Shown here in pieces: positions 23,201-37,314 of a DNA stretch of 64,000 nucleotides. The notes beneath the pieces are model-generated. The model was not told where the DNA came from and made no database searches. It worked only from the letters and a program-made list of their open reading frames with translations. Positions within the stretch are counted from its first letter, which is position 1; each line of letters begins with the position of its first letter. Location of the stretch: positions 744,001 to 808,000 of the forward strand of contig JAVHKY010000037.1 of assembly GCA_035079385.1 (NCBI GenBank). The letters are read 5' to 3'. Position numbers and translations under genes: made by a program. This DNA comes from Aspidiotus rigidus. Lineage: Eukaryota; Arthropoda; Insecta; Hemiptera; Diaspididae.

Positions 23201-26200
23201 GTACACCTAAATAGAAAAAAATTCAAGAATATTACTTATGCAAAATTATACGAACTTATGAAAACACACTCGTCCTATACTAGTTATTGATAGCTCAAAA
23301 GAGAAGAAAATCCACAGACGAGGTAAGTGGCATGCCAAAATCCAAAGTAAGTAGGCTGGAACCAGCTGCCTATTTCATTTGGGATGGGTACATCTTCAGA
23401 AAACGTCAGCAACCGCGTCCGACTTCGATGACGTTATCAACGTGTGACGTCATTAATCCAAGTCCAGTGCAGTCTGTTATATTGTAGAGAAAGGGGGCAT
23501 CCTCAAGAACGTCCGCGTCAGACTTTGATGACGTCATCGACCTAAGTTAGGTAAGTTACCAAATAAGAAGGCACCAAGACTTGATAACATCTAAAGCTCT
23601 CAACTGACATCACTCAACAGTCTTTCCAGCGCTGTTCAATGCCTGTCTTTCTGAAGACTAGTTCCTAGTTTTCTGGTGTGACGGCAGAGCAATGTTCATT
23701 CCAAAACCAGGAAAGAACCCAGAGATCATTGACTCATATTTCCCATAACCCTCCTGTCGACTATAGGCAAGGTATTGAGAGAATACTCAACAGCTCGATT
23801 GTAGGGATCCGCAGAGACTATTATCCGCTGCATCATAAATAGTGTAGTTAGCGGCGCAAAAAAGGAGCGGAGCATGCTGTCTAATAAGATGCAATCAACA
23901 AGTGCGTATCCGATGGAAGCCCGCGAGGAACAGAGAATAACCCTGCCTGCAAGCCCTCCTCTGCACCAAGGATAGCAACACGTTCGATCGGTTGATCGTA
24001 GCTTCAACACTGATAAGAAGTCCTGCCCTGGGGTCGCCCGCCATTTTTAATTTTAGCCTAGCTGTTTTTCAAAGAAAGCAAATCTTGCAGGTTCATCTAC
24101 CTATATAGGCCTATAATATACGTACTTTTTGTTCTTGTTCGAACGAAGCATGGGTATGGGATATCTAATAACTTTGCTGATAAGAAAAAAAACTTTTTAT
24201 TTGTGCTCCCAGGAATGAAAGACGACAAAGTTTGAATCGAGGTTTGCGATATCAACACTGTTATTAGAAATTAGCGCGCCACCGTCAATAGTGGTATCAC
24301 CATCAAGTCACTGTGCATTAGGCCATATTAATAATATAAAGTATAAGTCGACCGCTTCTCCCACAGGTCTTTAATTGCGGATGGTACCTCGATGTAATTT
24401 TAAGCTTATTTATTTTATTTATTTATTTATACATTGTTTATTTTTTGGGGTGGTGCCGACAACAGCCTGGGAGCCAATTACCGTCGACACCACCCTTAAG
24501 AGATCGATCCATGTTAATTTGTCTCTAATTACAAGAAACAAAAAAAGTAAATAAATAATAATAATAAAATAAAATAAAACAAGATAAAAAAAAAAAAAAA
24601 AAAAAAAAATTGCATAAAACAAAAAATACAATAAAAAATAAAATAAAATGGAAAGTGGCCGCGCACATACACACACGCACACACACACGCACACGAGCAT
24701 GACCAGTCGTCTCAAAGACTCAACGCCAATTGAGATTCGGTAGCACAGAAGTGCAACCGCAGAAGTATCACTGTATTCTTTCACAAAAACAGAATGTCCC
24801 GGCATGCCAATCGAAAATCATTGTCTGCCTGGGAGAGGATATCTAATTCAACCTCCTGTGCCTTTCTCTCTAGAAATCGTTGTAAAGGGTACAAGCTCTT
24901 GTCAGATACGAATGCCTTAAGGGCCCTTTGTGTCGACTGTTTACATAAAAAGTCTCTACAAGTCTTGCGTTTGACCGTGGCACTCGTAAGCCAATCTCCC
25001 GGAGCAATGCAGAATCCTTGTTCCCGTGCAGTATATCATACAAATGGGTCAGCATTATGAGTTTGCGTCGACTTTCCAAAGACTGCATTTCAAAACCCTG
25101 CAATAATTCGTTATATTCGATTTCGAATGGATAATACGAGAATATTTTCGAATATGTATACTTTAGAAATCGACGTTGTATACTCTCTAGTTTATCCGAA
25201 TATTTCTTAAGAACAGGGTTCCACACTAACACTCCAAACTCCATATTCGATCGTACAAATGCGTAGAATAATATCAGAAAGGTGCGAATATCCCTGAAAC
25301 CCTTAGTATTTCGCATCACAAAACCCTGCGCTTTCTTACTCTTGGATAGGTATTAATCGATTAAGATGCAGATCGAAGCGCAAACGGCGATCCATTATAA
25401 CACCAAGATCACGTACTTGGTCAACGACGCGCAAACTCATTTCATTCATCGAGTAACTTAGTCGTACTCTATTACGTTCATCTTCTTACGAGTAAATGTC
25501 ATCTTTTCACATTTTTCTATGTTGAATGGTAGGCAGTTTGCCTTGCTCCAGGAGACTAACGCACCCAAGTCTGCTTGCAGTGCCGATGCATCATGCTCTG
25601 TCATTACTGATTTAAACAATTTTATGTCATCGGCATACAGAAGAATCTGTGAGGAGGATAGGACCCCTGTAATATCGTTTATAAAGAGAAGGAAGAGCAA
25701 GGGTCCCAGATTCGACCCCTGAGGAACACCGGACGACAGTCAAACAAATCCGACTCATATTCTCCATATCCGACGTATTGAGACCTATTTTCTAAGTACG
25801 ATGCGAAAAAATGTATAATTTTGTCCGAAAAGCCTAAAAAATCCATTTTTTGCAATAATAGTCGGTGGTTAACTTTATCAAACGCTTTCTGGAAATCCGT
25901 ATAAATCGTATCTACTTGTTCCCCCCTGGTAAATGATGCCATTATATATTCTGTGAAATTTATCAGGTTAGTGGTGACACTTCGTGATTTGAGGAAACCG
26001 TGCTGATAAGGAGACATACGTTGTTCAACTTGACTATAAATTATTAGATGTATTGTAGACTCCATTATTTTAGCTGGGATTGATAACAAAGATATAGGTC
26101 TATGATTTCGGATATTATCATTGTCGTCACTTTTCGGGATTGGTGTAATCTTAGCGATTTTCCACATATCCGGGAAGGTATTGGATGTGATACTGAGATT

Positions 26201-27996
26201 GAATATATTATATGTGAGGGGTTCCACTAAAAATTCTTTACATCCCTTATAAATATAGGCTGGTATCTTATCAGGTCCTAATGCCCTTTTCGGTTTGAGC
26301 CATCTGAAGGCCTCAAGTACCTGATGTTTCCTTATTTCTGATATATTGATCACGTCGCCACCACTAACCGAGACACCGCAGTCTGAAGGAGGCCTACCGG
26401 TACTCACACTTTTCACGAATTGTTATTCCTACTTTTTTCTTGTTTTCAATTTTAACTCGATAATTTTGTTGAAACAAATTAAGTTACTTAATTAAACTAA
26501 AACCGCAATCACACACAGATTGCCAGTCATCATCAATATATATAGGTACCTATGAGTTGAGCGTTCATGTAATAGTCTAGGATATTTTTTGTGAGGTACA
26601 ACGTAGAAAATGAAATTACCATGAAACAGCGCAAACTCGAGAAAAAAGGGGAACTATAAAGCAAGAAGATAATGATGGGCACATTATGATAGATAATTAC
26701 CGTAAAGAATTACTCAAACTGATAGGTATCTACATTATTTTATAGCCTGTACACAAAATGTCATACCTAATGCTAGGTAGCTGCATAAAACAGATCAGCA
26801 ATTTTGTTAATGAATTATGAAATACCTAGGTGCCTACTACCTAAATCTTAGAAATAATTGATTAGCCAAGTTGAGAGACGCGTCTTTTCTCAATTAATAT
26901 TTTCCACTACATTTTCTCTTCGCTAAGCTTACGCATCGTTTGGACAAATGAACATCTGATGCGAATGCTCGAGGCTCGACAAAAATGACGAAAGGTGGGA
27001 ACATGAAGTAAACAACTTTAGGCGAAATGAACTAAGCGACAAAATTGCCATTCCAAGTTCAGCGATTAGATGGAGGTTTGAGGACTCGCGTGCATTGATA
27101 ACCCTTCTTCAACGTGGATACGCAGTTTAACGCCGGAAAACCGAACTCTGAACTTTCTACTTTTCACATTCTTTCCGGCGCAATTTGTAGAAAAATAGCT
27201 CGGTTAATTTTTTATCAAAACGGTTCAAGGAACCTCGAAAATGATTTCCGACTTACCAAGGTTCAAATAAGAACAAATTCAGCTAGGCGAATTCGAGAGA
27301 TATTCTCAATTGATTACTTACCGAAGGTGTGTACACATTTAGGTACAAACAATCTTCGTTTCCGGTCATACCCGAATTATCTGCAAGAAGTTGAACGCAC
27401 GGACTTCCATAATCGAAAGCTTCGAATTCACCTTTTAAATAGGCGAATATAGGTCTCTAAAACGGAAAATACCAAATTTCCTGTATTTTTCTAAGGTACC
27501 CATCCAGTTTCGAACAAAATAATCCTACTTGAAAACGATTTCTCCCCAGAGGAGGTTCCGCGTACGGAATCCCCTTGAACGAGATGTATCCATCTTTTTC
27601 TTTGATACCAAGTATTTTCGCGGTACGATCCTCTTCGTAGATTGAAACGATACCCGGAGTGTCAGTATTTATCGAGGGCTTTGAAGAACTTTCCTCTGAA
27701 TTTCGCGAACTAGTTGTACCTTTCGAAGATGCGGGGGTGACGGTTGTTTTGATTCTCTCAGTCACGAGATCTGGATTTCCCGATCTAGTCGTGCTTTTAG
27801 AAGATGCGGTAGTGACGGTTGTTTTTGTTCTCTCAGTCGCGGGACTAGTTTTAGAGCCCACAGTCGTCTGCGTAAATGCGGGAATAGGCTGAGGGATGGC
27901 GGCTTTTTCACCGCCTACAACTCTTTTTACACGATCCGCATTAACACTGAGCACAATAAAACTAACGAAAAAAAACACCTTCATATTGCCCGGCAA
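20207..27996 (-). CDS. Cholinesterase-like secreted protein with Ser-to-Gly nucleophile
   Basis: Eleven exons join in phase: 27996-27529, 27456-27322, 23206-23056, 22878-22702, 22441-22251, 22176-21969, 21529-21440, 21346-21225, 21149-20981, 20895-20751 and 20669-20207, about 772 residues. A signal peptide (MKVFFFVSFIVLSVNA) starts at the fifth codon, and that internal ATG at 27984 is the likelier start. A Thr/Ser-rich linker with two imperfect repeats (TERTKTTVT, TERIKTTVT) follows, then a carboxylesterase fold: KGIPYAEPPLG, EDCLYLNVYTP, the oxyanion-hole WIHGGGF, NYRLG, and HGDDLIYLFEY with the triad histidine. The nucleophile elbow, normally G-E-S-A-G, reads GQGSG (about 292-296), with Gly where the catalytic Ser should be. 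It is probably non-catalytic, like glutactin/neurotactin-type adhesion proteins. The C-terminal tail is Gly/Leu/Thr-rich. Intron 2 (4.1 kb) holds retroelement remnants. Confidence 0.85.
23600..23840 (+). pseudogene. Short LINE reverse-transcriptase remnant (plus strand)
   Basis: With frame changes one can read MFIPKPGKNPEIIDSYFP and then LLSTIGKVLREYS. This resembles the FIPKPGK...SYRPISLLS...GK block at the start of jockey/R1-type reverse transcriptases. Only this block is left. It lies antisense inside intron 2 of the cholinesterase-like gene. Confidence 0.5.
24410..26420 (-). mobile_element. 5'-truncated non-LTR retrotransposon (jockey/CR1-like)
   Basis: On the minus strand, 26416-25679 reads ITPIPKSDD, NHRPISLLS, QHGFLKSRS and TDFQKAFDKVNH. 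After a frameshift at about 25690, 25700-25458 reads FINDITG, then LLYADDIKLF with the catalytic YADD. 25319-24870 gives the usual C-terminal region (YAFVRSNMEFGVLVWNP, LESIQRRFLKYTY). The endonuclease domain is absent, so the copy is 5'-truncated, and at least two frameshifts inactivate it. Its 3' end is probably near 24410-24610, where A-rich and CA-repeat tracts occur. It lies in the same orientation as the host gene, within intron 2. Confidence 0.8.
24583..24700. repeat. Simple-sequence tracts
   Basis: A 26-base A-run (about 24584-24609), imperfect AAAAT repeats, then a CACACACG microsatellite at about 24665-24695. They lie at the 3' side of the LINE remnant and create a spurious minus-strand open frame. 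Confidence 0.75.
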
Positions 27997-29024
27997 TCGA
28001 TAAGAAGTTGCGGTAATTACACTTTCACGCGAATAAACGCATATTCGGTAGGAACGTTTTACATCATCGAACGTTCAGTGACGAATGTTTCCGAGATTTC
28101 CGATCGAGGCATTGCGCGAGAAGAAAAAATTCGTTCATTAAAATACAGGTTTTTCAAGTTTGTAAAACTGAAACCATTTTGGTGCTACCCGTTGACGTAG
28201 TGCTTCCGAAAGATGCGTTATATGTCAATAAAAAACTCATTAACATAGTACCGACTAGTTTTAAATAAAAAAATCGTTCATTAAATTTAATATTTCTGTT
28301 ATTTTCAATCACATAAAAAGGATACTTTAAACTGATAAATGTTAATTAGATGAAGCGTATACAGTCCATCAGAATTGTTTCCATATTAATTCGCGAAACA
28401 ACCAGTCATCTTTAGATAATAGTGTCTCAGTAAGAGCTCACGTCATTGTTATTTGAAATGAATATGAGTAAATCGACTAGATATTGGCAAGCAAATACTA
28501 AGAACCACTTTCGTTCGACACTTGCCGTCCTCTAATAATAAGTTTCAATCATTAAATCATAGAGAAATAAGAAGTAACAGATAGAAAACAAAAAACTCGA
28601 TCTTTTTTCCTTTTCTTTCTCTTCATTATTTACGCTATAAGTCATTTGTTTTTACCTCACGAAGAAGGAGACCTTGCGCATTTCATTGTCAAGGAAAGGT
28701 AATATCTAGAGGGAGAAATCATTGAACGAGTCTCTACTTTTAGTTGAACGAGAGCTAATCTTAACCTCCGTCGGCAAGAAAACATACGAGTCCTCTTCAC
28801 CACAGACACATACATAGATTGCGAAAAGGGAGGAGGGTAGACATCATTAGTACTAAATAAAAAATACGTTCAATTGTTGAACAGGCCTGATTCATCATCG
28901 GGGGAAAAATATTTTCTAATGAATATTGCGGTCGATTATCATCAAATATGAATCAACTTCCTTCAAAAAATAAACACGAAGTACGAAGAGTATGATCTTA
29001 TATTTACAATCACAGAAAAACGAA
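27997..29024. other. Upstream region of the cholinesterase-like gene and 3' flank of RpL8
   Basis: No gene recognised. The first 100-200 bp beyond 27996 should hold the promoter and 5' leader of the cholinesterase-like gene; the right end is the RpL8 3' UTR. No motif was strong enough to name. Confidence 0.4.
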
Positions 29025-30223
29025 CTAATCATCTTTCTTCGTATCAGTTTTTCCTCCTCGAATTCTACCAGTTCTTCGGGCGGCAATAAGACCAACCTAA
29101 AATTATACAATTAAGATATCATTACTCTCAATTGAACAAAATATTGTATCTTATAAAAAATACGGGTAAAACAGTATTTTACCTTTCTTCCTGGTGGTGT
29201 GCCTCGTTTAACGGTAGAAGCTTTACCGATGTGTTGATGGTTACCACCACCGTGAGGATGCTCAACTGGATTCATAGCAACACCACGAACCTTTGGCCAA
29301 CTGTTACGCTTGGACTTGTACTTGAAGTAAGCTCGGCCAGCTTTCAAAATAGGTTTGTCTATTCTTCCTCCACCGGCAACAATTCCTGAAGAATTTGATT
29401 CAATTGATAATAATTTCTACAACGTTCGGCAAATACACAATCTTCTCGGAAACACATACTCACCGACCATAGCTCGATTATTAGAGGGAATTACTTTTTT
29501 TGCACCAGATGGCAATTTCACGCGAGTGCGTTTCGTGTCTGGATTATGAGCGATAACAGTTGCGTAGTTACCGGAAGCTCGGGCCAATCGTCCACGATCG
29601 CCAGTTTTCTCTTCCAAATTGCATACAATCGCACCTTCGGGCATTGTACCAACGGGCATAACATTTCCAATTTGTAACGTGGCTGTAAAATATAGATGAA
29701 ATGATCGCAAACAGAACAAGTAAACGAAGTATCTTAGATGAAAGGAAATAATATCAAGATCATTGGCCTCAGTAACAAAGTTTTCTACATTTCTGTTATC
29801 AGGTTTCAAATGTCATAAGCATCATTGGCGCATTTCGTGAATTGTATCTAATAATTACTCATTTCAAGCTCTTACCTTTCTTTCCACAGTACAAGAACTG
29901 CCCGGTGTACATGCCTTCCGGGGCGATGAAAAGTTCTTTACGAGTTTTGTAACGATAAGGATCCTTAAAATGGACTATAGCCAGAGGAGCACCTCTACCA
30001 GGATCGTGCAGGATATCCTATCAGACATCAAAAATTAGTAGTGGTAGCGTTCAACCAAGTTCATTACGAGAAAAAGAATATTTACTTTTACAACTCCTTT
30101 GATATAACCATGGCGTTCGGCATAATCCAACGTCCGTAATCTAGGGGCTCCTTTTCGATGTTTCGTGTGCGATTTGAACACACTTCCCGCTCCTTTACGC
30201 TGGGCGCGGATTACTCGACCCAT
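29025..30223 (-). CDS. RpL8: 60S ribosomal protein L8 (uL2)
   Basis: Five coding exons join in phase: 30223-30086, 30017-29876, 29682-29464, 29385-29183 and 29096-29025, giving 257 residues, the length known for animal RPL8. uL2 sits at the peptidyl-transferase region of the large subunit. The sequence starts [16 protein letters not shown] and contains [54 protein letters not shown] and the very conserved [18 protein letters not shown]. It ends [11 protein letters not shown]. Nothing is missing. Introns are short (68-193 nt), and one may contain a C/D snoRNA. Upstream, two pyrimidine tracts (CTCTTTTTTAATTCAG just before the leader, and CTCTTCTTTT near 30325) could be the TOP-type start usual in ribosomal protein genes. 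Confidence 0.97.
29765..29830 (-). ncRNA. Possible C/D-box snoRNA in RpL8 intron 2
   Basis: Minus strand: C box ATGATGC (29825-29819; one mismatch to RTGATGA), 16 nt, D' box CTGA (29802-29799), C'-like TGTAGA, 10 nt, D box CTGA (29772-29769). GCC before the C box and GGC after the D box can form a short terminal stem. Ribosomal-protein introns are common hosts for such RNAs. The imperfect C box keeps confidence moderate. Confidence 0.5.
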
Positions 30224-30692
30224 TACGGAAAGTTATCTGAATTAAAAAAGAGGCTAATGGAAGTTCTTTGGAGAATATTAAACTTCGGTCGTAAGCCCTA
30301 GCCAACACAACACCTGAACACCTAAAAGAAGAGCAAAAATTTTCATAGACAACATGCTGCATTATTTTTTGGCTTTCATACTGAACTAACGGACATGTCA
30401 TCACTCAATTTTTTCGCCGGCGTGACCGCGTGAGAGGTGAGGTGGCGTGAACGCCGAGCTCAGTTTTGGCTGCTTGCTGCATTCTCTGAACTTGAAAAAA
30501 TATTTAACAGCCTAGTCATCAAAGTTTAACAGGCAATGAGCGAGGCAACTAAAAAAATTCTGATGAGCAATGATTCAGATTGCAATAATGGTTGTTCACG
30601 TAGAACAAAGATCTTCTTATTACAAAGTGAATGAACAATTCACATTTTGACTTAGTATTATTGATTAAAAGTGTGCTGAAACTTGCTGAAAG
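30224..30692. promoter_or_regulatory. RpL8 upstream region
   Basis: It contains the acceptor-like TTTTTTAATTCAG just before the leader, pyrimidine tracts suitable for a TOP mRNA start, and a GC-richer block at about 30414-30475 with GGTGAGG/CACGCGG sequences. Exact transcription start and any 5' UTR intron are uncertain. Confidence 0.4.
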
Positions 30693-30800
30693 CAAGGCTG
30701 TCACTTGCCCGCGCCCGCGAGAAATCTGCAATTTTTGCGGGCGCCCGTGCCTACAAAATTTCACCAAAAATCGCGATCGTGGGCGCCCGTGATAGCCTTG
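30693..30800. mobile_element. hAT-type MITE, 108 bp
   Basis: Terminal inverted repeats CAAGGCTGTCAC on the left and GTGATAGCCTTG on the right (one mismatch) are flanked by a perfect 8-bp duplication, GCTGAAAG, at 30685-30692 and 30801-30808. An 8-bp duplication is the hAT signature. The inside is GC-rich, with GGGCGCCC palindromes. It has no coding capacity. Confidence 0.85.
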
Positions 30801-31052
30801 GCTGAAAGTAGATCTCCGCAGTATTTTATAATTTTTTTTTTTTACAAGTTATGTACCTACCTATAACAAACGTAAACGCACTAATAACAGCGATGGTATC
30901 GAAAAACGTTTGGTGATTGTCACCAACTCAGTCTTATGAGTACTCTATTTCAAACAAACAATATTCAAAAGTGTAGGAAACAAACAAAATATTAAATAGG
31001 TAATACACAATCATGAAAATATTTAATAAAGTAGGTATGATATTAGAATTTT

Positions 31053-31617
31053 TTATTCTTTTTCAAATTCTGAAGTCTTTTCATCGATTTTTTCCGGCGT
31101 TTCGGATCGGATGATAAGATTTCTAGGTATTTTCTTTTCGTAGGTATTTTGTTTTAATTTCAAATCCATCATTAACGCATCGACCAAAGTGAATTTACAT
31201 TCTTTCTGTGGAATTCGACTGCTGTAAAAATCAGCCGGAGAATCGACAACACGACCAATCTGTGGAGTAGAAATCGTTAGTGCACGGCAGAGGGTGAAAA
31301 ATAAAGAGATAGAAACATCCGTAACTTGGAAGTCGGAGTTCGATATACCTGAAAATACTTAGGCAAAGTTTTGCAATCTTTTCGCTTATAAAAGTGTTTC
31401 GCGTCCACAGCCGACCTCATTTTCAATACTTCCAGATCCTGGCGAATGAATGTCCTCGGGGGAAAAAAGAATGCAAAACTAATGGCGTACCCCAGATAGC
31501 CTGTGTACGCTTATTAGACCAACCTGAGAGTGTGTACACCGTACATCTGCGTGGTACTGGTATGTACCTAAATAGGTACCTAATGAATGATTCACTCACC
31601 TTCCGTTTTTTTCGCAT
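31053..31617 (-). CDS. Small Fcf2/DNTTIP2-type rRNA-processing protein
   Basis: Three exons join in phase: 31617-31600, 31438-31349 and 31259-31053, predicting only 104 residues. The sequence reads MRKKRK, then DLEVLKMRSAVDAKHFYKRK and LPKYFQIGRVVDSPADFYSS, then LVDALMMD. These blocks match the Fcf2 domain (yeast Fcf2, human DNTTIP2/TDIF2), which works in pre-rRNA cleavage for the small ribosomal subunit in the nucleolus. Most relatives carry a longer acidic N-terminal part; here it seems missing, or lies in an exon not recognised further upstream. The basic hexapeptide first exon is the weakest element. An upstream exon replacing it cannot be excluded. It lies 0.8 kb upstream of RpL8 on the same strand. 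Confidence 0.7.
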
Positions 31618-34030
31618 CTTGATCGTTTTACTAGGTACCGGTGTTAAGATTCACAGTCAAGCATTGCAGTTTTTCCAAACCGCAAATATTTTTTTCTAAT
31701 ACAGTATTTTTCAAGGTTAATTTTATCATTGCGAGTATATTGATTCAAAGATAAGTGCTGTATATTATTCGGGTAACTAATATAATGATATGGAAACTTA
31801 TAGCATTTTTAATTTTGATAACTAAGCTATCGATAATGGTGAAGCCGTGAGGCTATCGTCAACTATCGAGTAGTATCGGTTTGAAACTATGAATATTCAT
31901 CGATTCTTTAGCTCTAGACTATCGATAATAAAATTGCATCCTTCTGAACGATTATCCTTCTCTTGTCTTCCACTGGTCTCAACCAAATTGTGGGTACATT
32001 TTCTTCGTCACTCTTATCCCTTATGGTTCCAGGTGAGCTCGAATAGATTTCTCACAACTGTCTCCTTCCTCGACACTTACAGCAGATTAACCACGGCCGT
32101 GGAAGTTAGAATTTCGAAGTGAGCCGTTTAAAAATATTTAATAAATTCTATCATTAAACTAGTGTTCTTTCTGCTACTCCAGCATATAAGTCCTTATTTC
32201 TCCACAAACGGAAAAATATTGAGAGCAACTGAATAACGATGAGTGGGAATTCCGTTTTTTTTTTTCTCCCTGAGGAAGTTATACACAGAACTAGGAAGTC
32301 TTAATATGTTCGATGAGTAAATAATTTACAATTTTAATTAAGACTACAACATTCAACAGAAGATTGCAGATTCTACGTGTATTCCTTTAGAATATTTCAC
32401 TAAGTCATACGATAATGAACACGTACTTCAGAAAACTTTTTCTAGGCAGTTTCTTTTTTTATTTCCTTTTCAAATTTTATTGTAAAAATCACACACTATT
32501 ATATGCAATACCGCTGATTTACCACATAAGCTTTGATCTCAGGAGGTCTAATGAAATAAAACATTAGTAGGTAATATCTCTTTACATTAGCCGACATTCA
32601 ATTTTTGGATAATTTTATATTGATGAATACTTGCTCGACTATGAATAAAAATTCAAATACATACTGAAAAAGTTTATCATCTTGAAGAATAACTATCGAA
32701 TAAAACTCATGTTTAGCGGAGTGAATCAATTTTTTTCAAATACATTTTGCAAAGGGCAAAAAGAAAAAAAAATGAACCGAACAGTGGTAAGTACATTATT
32801 TACTACACTTCCAGATATTCTGAACTCTCTTTAAAGCTGTTACGTATCTCGAATAAAATAATAACAAATGAAAAAGCTAATAACACAAAATATTACAGAC
32901 GTTCACCTAAAAAGCTGAAATAACAATTTTCGAGATCACAGCAAGAAAAATACATATATACCCATTACATCAACGATTAACTTAGACAAGAAACATCTAT
33001 CGGTTTGATACGTTATACTGTTGGAACAGTTATTTTGAAAATTGGAAATTATGATATTTATCTTTAGAATAATTCCTTCATAGCTTATGTTTACCGTGAA
33101 AAACTCCTCCGCTTTTAAAGAAAGAAGAAAAAAAAACGACTTTCAACAATGTGATCTCCTTTAACAACCTAATTTGCACACAGTACACTATTGCTCATTC
33201 CTGTACATATCGCGTCTTGTTGTATAGGACATTTGGGGGGAAAATATACAAAATCAAGTAGAAATATTTTTTTAAAAAACCGTCTAATTTTTCAAAGATG
33301 AATTCGAAAAGTGAAAACGAAAACATCAGTAAAGTGCTCGTCGATTATTATGTACAAAGAGCGTATAAGGAATTTTTTCGCGTAGGAAAATATCAACTAG
33401 ATTAAATGAAAGCTTCCGAGTATTCGCTCACAGCACAGTACTAGGAAATGACTATACATGAGAAGTCCTTAAACAATTTGAAACAGAGAAATACAATGAA
33501 AGATCGTTCAAGAATTATCGAAAAGATTTCCTTACGCGGAGGGTCTCCACTCAAAGAGAAGATTTTCTTATACAAAAAGAAGCAGCGAAGAGAGCAACAG
33601 AAATGAAATACAATCGTATCATTTATGTACAAGTAACCAAATATAGAGAAAAGAAAGAAGAAAAAAAAAAATTCATTGGACGTTTCTAGCAAATAAAAAT
33701 ACCTAATTTTATTAATATCAGCGTTTTCTACGCGTTATATAATCACAATACGAAAGGTAATTAAAAATGATAGATCGATACAATATATTTTATAATAGAA
33801 AAAAGAAGGGAGAAATAAACAAAAACTTCGTAAGTGATTCAACTATTCCATTGTTTTACTTCTAGGACACCGATATTGTGGAACGGGGGAGAAAGAAAGA
33901 ATAAAAGAGAAACACTTATAACCACTGTGAATTTCAGTTGAAATGAATTGTGAATTCTTAAGACGAAATAATTATTACAATACTCAAACGGGAAACAAGG
34001 GAATGACCAATTTTCAAGGCGCTATCTTCC
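31618..34030. other. Intergenic region and probable long 3' UTR of belle
   Basis: AT-rich, without conserved coding sequence. Open frames at 31889-32122 (+) and 33441-33692 (-) show no motif; the latter is Phe-rich and lies in the expected 3' UTR of the helicase gene. A TATCGAT-rich patch occurs at about 31835-31925. Confidence 0.45.

Positions 34031-37314
<3,284 letters not shown>

Noticed and set aside
24419..24805. 128-codon minus-strand open frame
   Set aside because: It covers A-runs and a CA microsatellite at the end of a LINE remnant; no protein character.
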